A DNA stretch of 64,000 nt from Saccharothrix sp. NRRL B-16348 (GCF_001280085.1 NZ_LGED01000204.1:62001-126000); one strand, 5' to 3'. Shown: positions 25,552 to 36,147, counted from the first letter of the stretch. The notes: generated by a model from the letters alone, not told the origin. Program-made: numbers and translations.

Positions 25552-27798
25552 ATGTCCGGCACGACCCTCGCCGAGTGGCTGCGGGCGCAGGACGACTCCG
25601 CGCTCGTGGCTCTGCTGCGCGCCCGGCCGGACCTGGCCACGCCCCCGCCGGCGGACACGACCGTGCTCGCCACCCGCATCGGGTCGCGGGCGTCCGTGGC
25701 GCGGGCCTGCGAAGACCTCGACACGCTGACGTTGACCGTCCTCGAAGCGCTGCTCGTGCTGGACGCCGACCAGGCGCCGGTCACCCGGACGGCCGTGCAG
25801 GAGCTGTTCGGCACGACCGACATCAGCGCGCCCCTCGACGCGCTCCGCTCCCGTGCCCTGCTCTGGGGCGGCGACCACGCGCTGTCCACGCCACCCGCCA
25901 GCCGTGACGCGGTCAACCCGTTCCCGTGCGGTCTCGGACGCTCCGTGCCCCGCCTCGCCGACGCCGACCTCACGTCCCTCGACCCCGACGAGCACCGCGT
26001 GCTGCAGACCCTCGCCGCGGGCCCGCCGGTCGGGCAGACGAAGGACGCCGCGCACGTCGTCTCCCTCGCCAACGCCCGGACGCCGATCCAGAAGCTGCTC
26101 GCCCGCGGCCTGCTGGTGCGGCGTGACGCGCAGACCGTCGAGCTGCCCCGCGAGATCGGCCTGAAGGTCCGGGGCGACCGGCCGCTCGGCACGGTCCAGA
26201 CCACCGAACCGCCGCTCACCACGTTCCGCCGCGACCTCTCCGACGTCGACCACACCGGCGGCGGTGAGGCGTTGGAGCTGTCCCGGCACGTCGAGACGCT
26301 GCTCAAGAGCTGGTCGGAGGACCCGCCGGCGGTGCTGCGGTCGGGTGGCGTGGGCGTGCGGGAGCTGCGGAAGCTCGCCAAGGACCTCGACGTGGACGAA
26401 CGCCGGGCCGCGCTGCTGGTCGAACTGGTCGTCAACGCGGGCCTGGTCGCCGACACCGAGGGCGTCGAGCCCGAGTGGGTGCCGACCACGCAGACCGACG
26501 CGTGGCTGGTCGCCGCGCCCGAGCACCGGTGGGCGACGCTGGCCCAGGCGTGGCTGGACCTGCCCCGGCTGCCCGGCCTGATCGGGCAGCGCGACGACCG
26601 CGACCGGCTGCTCAACCCGCTGGCGCCGGAGCTGAACCGGCCGGGTGCGCCACGCGACCGCAGGCGCATCCTCGAAGCCCTGGCCGCGTTGGAGCCGGGC
26701 ACCGCCGTGATCGAGCCGGACGAGCTGGCCGCCGTGCTGGCGTGGCGGGCGCCCCGGCGCGGCGGGCGGCTGCGGGACGAGCTGGTGCGCTGGACCGTGG
26801 AGGAGGGCACGCAGGTCGGTGTCCTCGCGCACAACGCCATCACCGCGCAGGGCCGCACGCTGCTGACCGAGGGCCCCGGCGCGGCGGCGAAACGGCTGGG
26901 CGACGCGTTGCCCGCGCCGGTCGACCACGTGCTGGTGCAGGCGGACCTGACGGTCGTCGCGCCCGGGCGGTTGGACCCGGAGCTGGCCGACGAGATCGCG
27001 CTGGTCGCGGACGTCGAGTCGGCCGGCAGCGCCACCGTCTACCGGGTGCGCGAGGGCTCGGTGCGGCGGGCGTTCGACGCCGGGCGCAGCGCCGCCGACC
27101 TGCACGAGCTGTTCAAGAGCCGGTCGCGCACGCCGGTGCCGCAGTCGTTGACGTACCTGATCGACGACGCGGCGCGCAGGCACGGCAGGTTGCGGGGCGG
27201 TGCGGCCGGGTCGTTCCTGCGCTGCGACGACCCCGTGCTGATCACCGAGGTGATGTCGCACGCGGCGGCCGAGCGGCTGGCGCTGCGCAAGATCGCGCCG
27301 ACCGTGCTGGTCAGCCCGCTGCCGCTGGCCGAGGTGCTGGACGGGTTGCGCGACGCCGGTTTCGCGCCCGCCGCCGAGGGGCCGGACGGTCACGTGCTGG
27401 ACCTGCGGGCCGGTGGCCGTCGGATCGCGGGCAAGGGGCGGCGCAGGCCGGTGCAGCCGAGCGCGCCGTCGGACGAGCAGTTGGGCGAGCTGGTGCGGCT
27501 GGTGCGGGCGGGTGACCGTGCGGCGACGACCACCGGTGGCGCACGGGTGTCGGTGCCGGGTCACCTGGGCGCGGGGCCGTCGGCGACGCTCGCGTTGCTG
27601 CAACGGGCGGCGCGCGAGGGTCGCAGCGTCCTGGTCGACTTCGTGGACGGCCACGGCACCGCCGCCCGGCGGGTGATCACGCCGCAGATCGTCGGCGGCG
27701 GCGTGCTGGAGGGCGTGGACGTCAGCTACGGCGAGGTCCGCCGGTTCCCGCTGCACCGCATCACGTCCGCCGCCCTGGTCGAAGGCGACGGAGCGTAA
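25552..27798 (+). CDS. Helicase-associated/XPB-like domain protein (Rv0862c family)
   Basis: Protein of 748 residues of a conserved actinobacterial family (mycobacterial Rv0862c, from memory) usually annotated as helicase C-terminal or XPB/Ssl2-like domain-containing. The start MSGTTLAEWLRAQDDSALVA is family-like. No Walker A or DEAD box is visible, so it is not itself a helicase. The C-terminal third holds the helicase-associated (HTH plus beta) region around LNPLAPEL...HVLVQADLTVVAPGRL and a final WYL-like strand pattern (GRSVLVDFVDGHGTAARRVI). It presumably partners with the Ercc3/XPB helicase encoded 10 kb downstream. ATG 25552 is chosen over an upstream GTG. Confidence 0.88.
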   Translation: MSGTTLAEWLRAQDDSALVALLRARPDLATPPPADTTVLATRIGSRASVARACEDLDTLTLTVLEALLVLDADQAPVTRTAVQELFGTTDISAPLDALRSRALLWGGDHALSTPPASRDAVNPFPCGLGRSVPRLADADLTSLDPDEHRVLQTLAAGPPVGQTKDAAHVVSLANARTPIQKLLARGLLVRRDAQTVELPREIGLKVRGDRPLGTVQTTEPPLTTFRRDLSDVDHTGGGEALELSRHVETLLKSWSEDPPAVLRSGGVGVRELRKLAKDLDVDERRAALLVELVVNAGLVADTEGVEPEWVPTTQTDAWLVAAPEHRWATLAQAWLDLPRLPGLIGQRDDRDRLLNPLAPELNRPGAPRDRRRILEALAALEPGTAVIEPDELAAVLAWRAPRRGGRLRDELVRWTVEEGTQVGVLAHNAITAQGRTLLTEGPGAAAKRLGDALPAPVDHVLVQADLTVVAPGRLDPELADEIALVADVESAGSATVYRVREGSVRRAFDAGRSAADLHELFKSRSRTPVPQSLTYLIDDAARRHGRLRGGAAGSFLRCDDPVLITEVMSHAAAERLALRKIAPTVLVSPLPLAEVLDGLRDAGFAPAAEGPDGHVLDLRAGGRRIAGKGRRRPVQPSAPSDEQLGELVRLVRAGDRAATTTGGARVSVPGHLGAGPSATLALLQRAAREGRSVLVDFVDGHGTAARRVITPQIVGGGVLEGVDVSYGEVRRFPLHRITSAALVEGDGA

Positions 27799-27923
27799 TC
27801 CCCGTTCGCGCCAGATGATCACCTGATCGGTGGACCTCTGACGCCCTAGCGTCGAGTCGCGGCGCTCGCACCACACCACCCGCGCGTCGACCGGACCGGG
27901 CCACCCCCGCCCCTCGGGCACGC

Positions 27924-27958
27924 CGAAGGGCGGCCTCCTACGAGGAGACCGCCCTTCG
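27924..27958. terminator. Bidirectional terminator hairpin
   Basis: Stem CGAAGGGCGG / CCGCCCTTCG with an inner CTCCT/AGGAG extension across one mismatch, lying between the helicase-associated gene and the convergent cvnD gene. No long T-tract. Confidence 0.8.
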
Positions 27959-28007
27959 GGCGAAAGTCGTCAGATCAGCGCGCACACCGGTCGACCCGTG
28001 AGGTCGA

Positions 28008-28613
28008 TCAGCCCGCGCGGACCGACATCCATTGGCGCATGGCGTGCTCGACCAGCGTGATGAGCGTCTGCTTGGTCGACTGCCGGTTGCGCGCGTCGCA
28101 AGTCACTATCGGCACGGACTGGTCGATCGTGAGCGCCTCTCGCACGTCCTCGATGCGGTGGTGCAGCAGGCCGTCGAAGCAGTTGACCCCGACCACGTAC
28201 GGCAGCTGCCGGTCGTCGAAGAAGTCGATCGAGGCGAACGCGTCCGCCAACCGGCGGGTGTCCACCAGCACGATCGCGCCGATCGCGCCGCGCACCAGGT
28301 CGTCCCACATGAACCAGAACCGGTGCTGGCCCGGTGTGCCGAACAGGTACAGGATCAGGTCCTGGTCCAGCGACACCCGGCCGAAGTCCATGGCCACCGT
28401 CGTGGTGACCTTGTTCGGCGTCGCCGAGAGGTCGTCGACCCCGGCGCTGGCCTCGGTCATCACCGCTTCGGTGGTCAGCGGAACGATCTCCGACACGGAA
28501 CCGACGAACGTAGTCTTGCCCACGCCGAAGCCACCGGCCACCACGATCTTCGCGGAGGTCGTCGGCTTCCGTTCGCCTTCGGCCGCGTTGGGGCTAGAGC
28601 CTGCGAAGCCCAC
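28008..28613 (-). CDS. Conservon GTPase CvnD
   Basis: Small Ras-like GTP-binding protein of 201 residues, the last gene of the cvn operon. The P-loop is VAGGFGVGKTTFVG near residues 24-37, the G3-type region LFGTPGQHRFWFMWDDL near residue 91, and NCFDG / TCDARN replace the usual G4/G5 motifs, as in other CvnD proteins. In the characterised Streptomyces conservon, CvnD associates with CvnA-C at the membrane in a GTP-dependent way. The GTG at 28611-28613 overlaps the end of cvnC by 20 nt and has AGAGGG upstream. A TTG at 28637 would give a longer form. Mycobacterial counterpart: Rv3362c. Confidence 0.92.
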   Translation of the reverse strand: MGFAGSSPNAAEGERKPTTSAKIVVAGGFGVGKTTFVGSVSEIVPLTTEAVMTEASAGVDDLSATPNKVTTTVAMDFGRVSLDQDLILYLFGTPGQHRFWFMWDDLVRGAIGAIVLVDTRRLADAFASIDFFDDRQLPYVVGVNCFDGLLHHRIEDVREALTIDQSVPIVTCDARNRQSTKQTLITLVEHAMRQWMSVRAG

Positions 28614-29352
28614 TGAGCACCCTCTCAAGGAAATCAATGGACGGCTTGTCCCCCGTGATCAAGCCACCCTGATGAATCAAAACCAAACCCATGCTCGCCA
28701 TGTCGCCGATCAGCACCCGGGCCACGCCGAGCGGTAGCCGGAGGTGGGCGGCGACCTCGGCCACCGACCTGGTGTCGGTGCACAGCCCGCAGATCGACCG
28801 GTGCTCGGGGAGCACCGCCGCGTCGCGTTCGAGACCGCGCTCGCTGGTCGACACCAGCGCCTCGATCGCGAGGTCGTAATCGGGCCGGGTGCGGCCACCG
28901 GTCCGGGTGTACGGGCGGACCAGCGACCCGGACTCCGCCGCCGGGTTCTCCTCGCGCCGCACGACCGGCTGGGGGCCCGTCGTGTAGGGCACCTGTTCCG
29001 GCACGCTGTCCGGCAGGCCGTGCGCGCCGAAGAGATCGGCTCCCGGACCTCCGAACAGGCCGCTGCCGTACCCGTCGATGTCGAACCGGTTGGGAACGTC
29101 GTCGTAGTCGTACGACGAGTCGTCAACCTCACGCTGAGACATATCGCCTTGCCCCTGCCCTGTGCCTTCGACCCGTGGCCGCCGCGCCTGCTCCGCCCGG
29201 CGGTCCGGCCACGAGTTGGGTGCGTCCTCGGCTTCCTCGTCCTGTGCGGGGTCGGCATCCGGCTCAGCGAATCGGAAGCCGCCGACCGCCCACTCCTGGT
29301 AGTCGAAGTTCCTACCGAAGCGTCGGCCGCCGGCGCCAGATCGTTCAGCCAT
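28594..29352 (-). CDS. Conservon protein CvnC (DUF742)
   Basis: Protein of 252 residues. The N-terminal 140 residues are an acidic, low-complexity, probably disordered extension (DDSSYDYDDVPNRFDIDGYG). The C-terminal 110 residues are the DUF742 winged-helix-like domain: VRPYTRTGGRTRPDYDLAIE, LPEHRSICGLC and VAEVAAHLRLPLGVARVLIG. CvnC connects the sensor/roadblock pair to the GTPase in conservons. The family is normally about 120-130 residues, so this copy carries a long extension. The start codon lies 30 nt after the cvnB stop. Confidence 0.9.
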   Translation of the reverse strand: MAERSGAGGRRFGRNFDYQEWAVGGFRFAEPDADPAQDEEAEDAPNSWPDRRAEQARRPRVEGTGQGQGDMSQREVDDSSYDYDDVPNRFDIDGYGSGLFGGPGADLFGAHGLPDSVPEQVPYTTGPQPVVRREENPAAESGSLVRPYTRTGGRTRPDYDLAIEALVSTSERGLERDAAVLPEHRSICGLCTDTRSVAEVAAHLRLPLGVARVLIGDMASMGLVLIHQGGLITGDKPSIDFLERVLSGLRRL

Positions 29353-29382
29353 TTACCTTCACCCCCACGATCTCATGAGGAT

Positions 29383-29802
29383 CTACCGCCGAACCACGCC
29401 CTGGAGCTGCGCGCGCAGCTCCGGGGTGAGCTGCTGGCCCACGCGCTCGACCAGCAACGTCATCTCGTACGCGACGAGGCCGATGTCGCAGTTCGGGGCC
29501 GCGAGCACCGCGAGGCACGACCCGTCGCTGATCGACATCAGGAACAGGTAGCCCCGTTCCATCTCGACCACGGTCTGGTTGACCGTGCCCGCCTCGAAGC
29601 ACCGCGCCGCGCCCGCCGTGAGGCTGACGAGACCGGATGCCACGGCGGACAGCTGTTCGGCGCGGTCGCGGGGCAAACCCTGCGAGCCGGCGAGCAACAG
29701 CCCGTCCGCCGACACGACCACGGAATGTGCCACACCGGGAACCCGGCGCACGAAGTCGGTGATAAGCCAACCAAAGCTGCCTGGCTGAGCTGCGGTCGTC
29801 AC
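29383..29802 (-). CDS. Conservon roadblock/LC7 protein CvnB
   Basis: Roadblock/LC7-fold protein of 139 residues: [59 protein letters not shown] and the dimer strand [20 protein letters not shown]. Such proteins regulate small GTPases, here the CvnD protein. The GTG overlaps the cvnA stop (GTGA), so translation is coupled. The operon order A-B-C-D is the standard one, without the optional P450 (CvnE). Confidence 0.93.
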   Translation of the reverse strand: MTTAAQPGSFGWLITDFVRRVPGVAHSVVVSADGLLLAGSQGLPRDRAEQLSAVASGLVSLTAGAARCFEAGTVNQTVVEMERGYLFLMSISDGSCLAVLAAPNCDIGLVAYEMTLLVERVGQQLTPELRAQLQGVVRR

Positions 29803-32800
29803 TCCTGCTCCTCGTCTTGCCGGCTCGACATGTCACCAGCGTAAGCGTCGATCAAAGCGTGTCGCCCTCGACGGACGCCCTGCTGAAGACTCGACATGCG
29901 TCCACGGATCGCGTCAGCCGATCGTGGTGGCAGCGGGGGCCGCTGCGGTTGCCGCTCCGAAGCCGTCGGCTTCGGTGCGGCGGATCCCGGCACAAGCTGA
30001 GCCTTGGGCACCCGCTTGGGCAACCCCGCCTGTGTCGTGGTCTCTGGCGCCTTGTTCAGCAAGGCCTGTGCCGCCTGCCAGCCCTCGTCGGCGGGGGACT
30101 CCCACACCGACTCGGCGGCGGGCGCGACCGGCTCGGGTTCGGCGACCGGTTCGGGCTCGGTCACGCGGGACACCTCCGCGGCGCGCTTGGGCAGGTTGTT
30201 GGGCGAACCGGGCTGCCGCTTGGGCAGCCCGCCCTCGGTCAGACTAGTGCTTTCGGCGCGGCCGGCCATCGCCTCGCCCCGCTGGGGCAGGAGACCGCCT
30301 TCCGACTCGCGCTTCGGCACGGCGTTCTGGCCCGAGTCGAGCAGGCCGCGCGGGGGCAGCGGGTCGGCGGACGTGGTGGGCGCGACCGGCGGGATCGGAC
30401 GCGGCCTGCGGGTCGGCAGCACCGACTCGGCGGGCGCGGCGGGCTCCGGCTCGGCGGCCGGCGGCGGTGGCACCGCCTGCGCGGTCGCCGCCGACGTCTC
30501 GCTGCCCACGGCCTGGAACCACTGCGAGAGGACCGCCTCGTAGATCGGCAGCCGCTCGGTCGGCGCGTCCAGGTCGCGGTCGATCTCCCTGGCCGCGGGC
30601 TGCGGCGCCGAACCGTTGCGGTGCGCGGGCTCGGGCTCCGGCACGAACTCGGGCTCCGGCTCGACGAGGAAGCCGCTGTCCAGCGGCGCGAACTGGGTGG
30701 TCTCGAAGCCGTGCTCGTAGTCCGCGTCGTGCTCGGAGCGGTCCTCGTAGGCCGTGAACAGGGTCGGTTCGCCGAACGAGCCCTCCGGCTCGCGCTCGAC
30801 GTCACGCTCGTCGGCCGCCTGCATCCACGGCTGCGACACCTCGGCGGGCGTCTCCGCGGGCGCCTGCCCGAACGTCGGCGTCTCGCCGAACGCGGGCACG
30901 CGGGCCGGGTCGTGCTCGCCCTGGCCCTGCACGAAGCTCACCGGGAACGCCGGCTCGTCCTCGACGCGCGGCATGCTCGGGAAGCTCGAGTCGTCGTCCA
31001 GGCGGGACATGGTGCCGGTGCCGAACGCGCCGGCGATGCCGGACGCGCGCTGCGCCGTCGTCCCGAAACCCGAGTCGCCGAACCCGGAGTCGCCGAACCC
31101 GGCGGAGTCGCCGTAACCGGAGTCGCCGAACGCCGAGGCGGGCTCGGCGCCCATGGGGGAGCCCGGCGCGCCGGGAGAGGCGACCAACGTGTCCGGCACG
31201 AGCACGAGCGCGGTGGTGCCGCCCTCGATGTCCTCGTTGGACCGCAGCCGCACCTTGATGTCGTGCCGCTTGGCGAGCCGCGCGACCACGTACAGGCCCA
31301 TCCGGCGGGACACCGCGACGTCCACGTCCGGCGGGTCGGCCAGCCGCTCGTTGGCGTCGGTGATCTCCTGCTCGCCCATGCCGACGCCGCGGTCCTGGAT
31401 CTCGATCGCCAGCTCGCCCTTGCGGGTGCGGGCGGTGCGCACGGTGACCTTGGTCACCGGGTCGGAGAACGCGGTGGCGTTGTCCAGCAGCTCCGCGATC
31501 AGGTGCACGAGGTCGTTGACCGCGCGGCCCTGGACGGTGAGCTCCGGCGTCTGGCCGACCTGCACGCGGGCGTACTGCTCGACCTCGGACACCGCGGCGC
31601 CGAGCACCTCGGCCGCCGGGACCGGGCGGGTCAGCCGCCGGGACAGGTCCGTGCCGGACAGGACCAGCAGGTTCTCGCTGTTGCGCCGCATGCGGGTGGC
31701 GAGGTGGTCCAGCTCGAACAGGCTGGCCAGCTGGTCGGGGTCCTGCTCGTCCTGCTCCAGCCGGTCGATCAGGTTCAGCTGGCGCTCGACCAGGGCCTGC
31801 GAGCGGCGGGACAGGTTGACGAACATCGAGTTGACGTTGTCGCGCAGCAGGGCCTGCTCGGCGGCCAGCCGCACCGCCTCGCCGTGCACCGCGTCGAACG
31901 CCCGGGCCACCTGGCCGACCTCTTCGCGCGTGGTGATCGGCACCGGCGCGATGGCCGTCTTCGCCGCTTCCTGCGGGTTCGGGTCGGCGAGGATCCGGCC
32001 GACCGCCTCGGGCAGGCCGTGGTCGGCCACCTCGAGCGCGGTGCGGCGCAGCGTGCGCAGCGGGTTGAGGATCGAGCGGGCCACGAACAGCGCCATGACC
32101 AGCGCCAGCAGCAACGCGCCCAGCACGATGCCGGAGTCGCGGAACGCCGCGGCGCGCGCCACGCCGGTCAGCTCGTCGGTCCGGTTCTGCAGCTGCTCCA
32201 GCAGCAGGTTCTCCACGTCCCGGGTGAGGTTCACGGTCAGCGTGGACGCGATGTCCCACTTCTCGGGCCGCAGCGACGTCATGGGTGTGCCGACCGAGGC
32301 CGAGTGCAGCGCCGTTTCCTGCATGTCGTTCGCGGTGTCGACGATGAGGCCCGTGACGGTGTCGTCGTAGATCTTGGCCTGGTCGGCGGTCGCGGACTTG
32401 CGGAAGTCGTTGCGGGCGGCGTCCAGCTCGGCGTTCGCGGCCAGCAGCTGGCGCTCCTGGCCCGGGCCGAACTCGCCGCGCTGGAAGACGTCGAGCATGA
32501 TGCCGCGCTTGCGCGACTCCTGCTCCTTGATGCGGGCGATCGCGTTGGTGGCCAGGTGCAGCCGCACCAGCTCGGGCTCGTTGATGCCCGCGATGGCCTG
32601 CTCGCCGAGGTCGAGGAGGCTCTCCACCGACTCGGAGTAGGTGCGCATCACGGCGTCGGACGGGTACTGCGTCTCGCGGACCGCGTTGCGGAGGCTGTTG
32701 AGCCGGTTGAGCTGGCTGGACGCCCGGCGGAACCGGGTCACCACCTCGTCGTCGAGGTCGGCGCTGAGGTCGACGATCTTGGCGTTGAGGGCCTGGACGG

Positions 32801-33152
32801 TGTCCTCGACGCGGCGCAGCTGGCGGTCGAGGACCACGCGGTCGAGCTGCTTGCCGGACGCCACATGGCTCGCGCTCAGGTCGCGCTCGCGCTGCAACTG
32901 CTGCACCAGGTCGGCGACCGCCGACTCGAGCTGGATCTGGTTCGCCAGCCGGTTGAGGTCGGCCGCGTCGGCGAGGTCGGAGTTGACGCGCAGCCCGCCG
33001 AGGGCCACCGCGGCGATGGTCGGGATCAGCAGGACGGCCGTCAGCTTGGTGGGCAACCGCCAGTTGCGCAGGCGCCAGCCGGCCGTGCGGGTCGGCCCGA
33101 CCTTCCCGGCCGCGGTCGGACCACTCTTCGTCGGACCCGTTTGCTCAGTCAC
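29799..33152 (-). CDS. Conservon sensor histidine kinase-like CvnA
   Basis: Large membrane sensor of 1117 residues. A short basic cytoplasmic start is followed by TM1 (about 40-60), an extracytoplasmic helical sensor region, TM2 (around residue 335, [18 protein letters not shown]), a HAMP-like linker, a dimerisation region, and an HATPase domain with N box [16 protein letters not shown] and G box [11 protein letters not shown]. The phospho-acceptor His is not in a typical H box, as is usual for CvnA. The final 400 residues are disordered, with FGDSG repeats and many basic-proline motifs (GLPKR). The GTG at 33150-33152 was chosen as the first plausible start with a GGA site. Mycobacterial counterpart: Rv3365c. 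Confidence 0.92.
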   Translation of the reverse strand: MTEQTGPTKSGPTAAGKVGPTRTAGWRLRNWRLPTKLTAVLLIPTIAAVALGGLRVNSDLADAADLNRLANQIQLESAVADLVQQLQRERDLSASHVASGKQLDRVVLDRQLRRVEDTVQALNAKIVDLSADLDDEVVTRFRRASSQLNRLNSLRNAVRETQYPSDAVMRTYSESVESLLDLGEQAIAGINEPELVRLHLATNAIARIKEQESRKRGIMLDVFQRGEFGPGQERQLLAANAELDAARNDFRKSATADQAKIYDDTVTGLIVDTANDMQETALHSASVGTPMTSLRPEKWDIASTLTVNLTRDVENLLLEQLQNRTDELTGVARAAAFRDSGIVLGALLLALVMALFVARSILNPLRTLRRTALEVADHGLPEAVGRILADPNPQEAAKTAIAPVPITTREEVGQVARAFDAVHGEAVRLAAEQALLRDNVNSMFVNLSRRSQALVERQLNLIDRLEQDEQDPDQLASLFELDHLATRMRRNSENLLVLSGTDLSRRLTRPVPAAEVLGAAVSEVEQYARVQVGQTPELTVQGRAVNDLVHLIAELLDNATAFSDPVTKVTVRTARTRKGELAIEIQDRGVGMGEQEITDANERLADPPDVDVAVSRRMGLYVVARLAKRHDIKVRLRSNEDIEGGTTALVLVPDTLVASPGAPGSPMGAEPASAFGDSGYGDSAGFGDSGFGDSGFGTTAQRASGIAGAFGTGTMSRLDDDSSFPSMPRVEDEPAFPVSFVQGQGEHDPARVPAFGETPTFGQAPAETPAEVSQPWMQAADERDVEREPEGSFGEPTLFTAYEDRSEHDADYEHGFETTQFAPLDSGFLVEPEPEFVPEPEPAHRNGSAPQPAAREIDRDLDAPTERLPIYEAVLSQWFQAVGSETSAATAQAVPPPPAAEPEPAAPAESVLPTRRPRPIPPVAPTTSADPLPPRGLLDSGQNAVPKRESEGGLLPQRGEAMAGRAESTSLTEGGLPKRQPGSPNNLPKRAAEVSRVTEPEPVAEPEPVAPAAESVWESPADEGWQAAQALLNKAPETTTQAGLPKRVPKAQLVPGSAAPKPTASERQPQRPPLPPRSADAIRGRMSSLQQGVRRGRHALIDAYAGDMSSRQDEEQE

Positions 33153-33596
33153 AGTTCCATCACTCAGCGCAGCCAGTCCGTCACCCGTTCCGGGCCTTTC
33201 GGAGCGCGGTGGAATCCCCACGCCTGACTGGCTGGGACCTCTCTCTCGACGGGCCACCCTGGGCTTCCTCTTCCGGCAGCAGTGGTTCCGGCCTCTCCCC
33301 CGCGGACCGAAGCATGGACTCGAATTCGGGCCGAATTGCAGCACAGGAGCGGTGGTGCCGGCTAGTCACCCCCACCCTGCACAGGGACACGACGGTCAGC
33401 GACGACCTGTGCCACCAGCCGGGGAGCGTAGTGCTCGACACCAGCCCCGGGGAAGACTCCGGAAGCACTCACCGTATCGGAGCAGGGCTGTCGTTTCATA
33501 CCTCTGGGTGGTTACCATCCCGGGCATCGACAAGTGCGTCGACAAATTCGTTGATCAAAAGACCCCGCTCTCGAGGTCATCCCGGCGAGAGGTGCC
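33153..33596. other. Divergent intergenic region cvnA / binding-protein gene
   Basis: A 444-nt spacer between the conservon and a divergently transcribed solute-binding lipoprotein gene. No coding frame is convincing. It must hold both promoters; near 33520 taccat and downstream AT-richer sequence before the GAGAGG ribosome site could serve the rightward gene, but no paired -35/-10 stands out. Confidence 0.5.
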
Positions 33597-34574
33597 ATGC
33601 CTACCCCAGCGCGTGTTCTGCGACGTGCGGCAGCGTTGTTCGCTTGTGCCGCCACCTTGACGGCGTGCGGACTGATCCCCGGCACCGACGGGAACAACCG
33701 CCCAGAGGTGGAACGCAACACACTGCGCATCGGTGTGCTGCCGGTGGTGGACGTGGCGCCGCTCCGCCTGGCGTTCAACAACAAGCTGTTCGAGAAGGCC
33801 GGGCTGCAGGTGCAGCTGGTGCCCCTGAACAGCGAGCTCGAGGGCATCAAGCAGCTCGACACCACGCTGGACCTGACCTGGGCGACGCACGTCACGGTCT
33901 TCCGCAGCTTCACCGAGGGCACGCAGCTGCAGCTGCAGGGCGAGGCGTACCAGGCGGGCGCGAACACGATGGCGCTGGTCACCCTCGACCCGGACTACGA
34001 CCGCCCCGGCAAGATCGCCAACCCGCGCATCGCCGTGCCGTCCACCGGCGACGTCGGCGCGCTGACCACGGCGGCCGTGCTCAAGACGGCGGGCGTGGAG
34101 AAGCAGCGGATCAGGCTGTCCGAGATGCCGTTCGAGCAGATGGTCACCGCGATGCAGGCCAAGCAGGTCGACGCGGCGTGGATGACCGAGCCGTACATCA
34201 CGCAGGCCCAGGCTGGCACGGGCGCGCGCATCCTCACCGACACCGCCGTGGGCCCGACCAAGGACTTCCCCATGTCCGGGTACACGTCGAGCAAGAAGTT
34301 CGCCGACGGCAACCCGCGCACGCTGGCCCTGTTCCGGCAGGTCCTGCGGGACGCGCAGGAGGCGGCGTCGAACGACAAGCTGTCCGTGCAGAACGCGCTG
34401 ACCGGCTACATGGACGTCGACCAGCAGACCGCGGCGCTGGTGTCGGTGGGCACGTTCCCGCTGTCGCTCAACCCCGTCCGGCTGCAGCGCGTCGCCGACA
34501 TGATGGACACCGAAGAGGTGCTGTCGGAGCGGTTGGACGTGCCCGGGTTGTTGCCGCCTGGAACCACCAACTGA
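33597..34574 (+). CDS. NitT/TauT-type solute-binding lipoprotein
   Basis: Lipoprotein of 325 residues: signal peptide VLRRAAALFACAATLTAC with lipidation at C24. The mature part is an NMT1/OpuAC-like periplasmic-binding fold: LRIGVLPVVDVAPLRLAFNN, LNSELEGIKQLDTTLDLTWA, ALVTLDPDYDRPGKIANPRI and MQAKQVDAAWMTEPYIT. Such proteins bind sulfonates, nitrate or thiamine precursors. No permease or ATPase gene is adjacent, so it is an orphan. GAGAGG lies six bases before the ATG. It diverges from the conservon, and a strong terminator follows. Confidence 0.9.
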   Translation: MPTPARVLRRAAALFACAATLTACGLIPGTDGNNRPEVERNTLRIGVLPVVDVAPLRLAFNNKLFEKAGLQVQLVPLNSELEGIKQLDTTLDLTWATHVTVFRSFTEGTQLQLQGEAYQAGANTMALVTLDPDYDRPGKIANPRIAVPSTGDVGALTTAAVLKTAGVEKQRIRLSEMPFEQMVTAMQAKQVDAAWMTEPYITQAQAGTGARILTDTAVGPTKDFPMSGYTSSKKFADGNPRTLALFRQVLRDAQEAASNDKLSVQNALTGYMDVDQQTAALVSVGTFPLSLNPVRLQRVADMMDTEEVLSERLDVPGLLPPGTTN

Positions 34575-34600
34575 CTCTCGGTCAGCAAAACCGGCGTGCG

Positions 34601-34639
34601 ATAGGGGGCCTTCCCATTGCGGGAAGGCCCCCTATTTTT
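34601..34639 (+). terminator. Strong intrinsic terminator with T-tract
   Basis: Perfect 15-bp stem (34601-34615 / 34621-34635), 5-nt loop attgc, followed by TTTTT. This is a textbook Rho-independent terminator, unusual in such GC-rich DNA. It ends the binding-protein transcript and may also serve the convergent eight-cysteine gene. Confidence 0.93.
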
Positions 34640-34699
34640 GGATTTCCGCGTCGGTTGGAACTCGATCCGGCGACGGCCGCGTCTCGGCGCGGTACCGGA

Positions 34700-35614
34700 T
34701 CAGGCTTCCGTCAAGCAGATCGTCGTAGCGGGCTGTGAGTAAACGGACACGGTGTCGCCGCTCTCGCACTCGTTCTCGTCCGCCCGGCCCGCGATGACCT
34801 TGCCCACCTTGTACGAAGCGCTCGAATCGCAGGTCACCTTGGTGGTTTTGGCCGCGACAATCGAGCCCTCCTGCTTGAAGCAGTCGCCCTCGGCGGCGTT
34901 GAGCATCAGGCACAGCTTGAAGCCGTTGCTGCGCCGGCCGCCGCTGTCGGAGTACTCGGCGTAGTCGCCGTCCGGGCAGTTGTCGGCGCTGCTGTCGAGC
35001 CTGGTGGCGACCTTGAAGGCGGCCTCCTGCGACGAGCACTCGACCTTCTCGACGTCGGCGTCGCTGACGGAGGCCGAGACGACCTTGATGCAGTCGCCCG
35101 CCTCGGCGCCCCCTGGGCCGGTGACGTTGGCGATGATGCCCGCGACCACGACGCCCACGATGCCCAGCGCCACCACCGCGACCAGCGCTTTCGCGCCGCG
35201 GGACGTGCCGCCCTTGGCGGGCGGGGGCGGGAACTGCTGCGGGTAGCCGGGCTGGCCCGGCTGACCGAACTGGCCAGGCTGCCCGGGTTGCCCGAACTGA
35301 CCCGGCTGACCCTGCTGGCCTGGCTGGCCGAACTGACCCGGGTACTGGTCCTGGCCCGGGTACCCGGGCTGCGCGTACTGGGGCGGCTGGTCCTGGTAGC
35401 CCGGCATCGGCCGGTAGCCGTCCTGCTGCGGGTAGCCGGGGCCTTGCTGCTGGTAGCCGCCCTGCTGGGGGTGGCCCGGCTGCTGGTACGGCTGCTGCGG
35501 GTACGGCTGGCCGGGCGGTGGGGCCGGGAAGCCCTGCGGCGACGACGGCGGTCCCCAGCCAGGCTGCTGGGGCGGTGGGAAGCCGTGGGGCGGCTGGTCG
35601 GGTGGCGTGGTCAC
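34700..35614 (-). CDS. Eight-cysteine LppU/SCO3897-like protein, paralogue 1
   Basis: Membrane-anchored protein of 304 residues. Residues 1-135 are a Pro/Gln/Gly/Tyr-rich cytoplasmic tail with [11 protein letters not shown] repeats. A single TM helix follows ([20 protein letters not shown]), then an extracytoplasmic domain with eight cysteines: GDC, EC, NC, LC in the first half and GDC, TC, EC, IC in the second. The two halves look like a duplicated four-cysteine repeat, each containing a YKVGKV- or FKVATR-like strand. I associate it with the LppU/SCO3897 family, whose function is unknown. It is one of four tandem paralogues transcribed leftward. The GTG start has GAGAGG upstream. Confidence 0.82.
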   Translation of the reverse strand: MTTPPDQPPHGFPPPQQPGWGPPSSPQGFPAPPPGQPYPQQPYQQPGHPQQGGYQQQGPGYPQQDGYRPMPGYQDQPPQYAQPGYPGQDQYPGQFGQPGQQGQPGQFGQPGQPGQFGQPGQPGYPQQFPPPPAKGGTSRGAKALVAVVALGIVGVVVAGIIANVTGPGGAEAGDCIKVVSASVSDADVEKVECSSQEAAFKVATRLDSSADNCPDGDYAEYSDSGGRRSNGFKLCLMLNAAEGDCFKQEGSIVAAKTTKVTCDSSASYKVGKVIAGRADENECESGDTVSVYSQPATTICLTEA

Positions 35615-35679
35615 CTGGCGTTCCTCTCGATGTACAACGAGCGGAACGTACCGTCGCGCGCCGCGCGGGCGCAGCGATT

Positions 35680-36147
35680 TCAGCCCATGTCGGACGCGCG
35701 GACCAGGCAGAACGTGACGACCGGCTCCACGTAGGTCAACTTCTGCCCGTTCGCGCACTCCACGGGCTCGCGGGCGACGCTCGCCACCTTGATCGCCTCG
35801 GCGGTCGTGCAGTCGACCTTCTTCATCCCCGACTCGCGGTCGCCCTGGTAGCACGCGCCCTGCACGAAGTTCGGGATCAGGCACAACGTGTCCGCGCGGG
35901 TGAAGATCGTGTACGGCGCGCCGCCCTTGGGGCACTGCGAGGCCTCGTCGACGACCTTGGCGACCCGCACGTTGGCGTCCGCGGCCCCGCAGTCGAGCGG
36001 CCGGTACTTGGCGCCCTGCTCGACCTTCTCGATGTGCGCGCAGACGCCCGGCTCGGTGCCCTTGGGCGCGTCGGTGAGCAGCGTGAACGCGAACGCGCCC
36101 GCCACCACGACCGCGACCGCACCGATGCCCCACCCGATCTTCCGCAT
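35680..36147 (-). CDS. Eight-cysteine protein, paralogue 2 (no long tail)
   Basis: Protein of 155 residues, the shortest of four tandem paralogues. It has no proline-rich N-terminus; a TM helix or signal anchor ([20 protein letters not shown]) begins at residue 5. The exported part keeps the eight cysteines in the same order as its neighbours: VCAHIEK, DCGAAD, QCPKGG, LCLIPNF, ACYQGD, DCTTAE, ECANG and FCLVR. The ATG at 36145-36147 is preferred; in-frame GTG/ATG codons six and four codons earlier would lengthen it slightly. Function unknown. Confidence 0.8.
   Translation of the reverse strand: MRKIGWGIGAVAVVVAGAFAFTLLTDAPKGTEPGVCAHIEKVEQGAKYRPLDCGAADANVRVAKVVDEASQCPKGGAPYTIFTRADTLCLIPNFVQGACYQGDRESGMKKVDCTTAEAIKVASVAREPVECANGQKLTYVEPVVTFCLVRASDMG

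Noticed and set aside
24595..27921. Long minus-strand frame extending the 61-aa gene to 1170 codons
   Set aside because: It is antisense to the exonuclease and helicase-associated genes and is Arg/Gln/Gly-rich; only the last 61 codons have a ribosome site and good composition.
29817..33227. Open frame of 1136 codons opposite cvnA
   Set aside because: Arg/Gly/Leu/Val shadow with no domain; the minus strand encodes the conservon sensor in the normal operon order.
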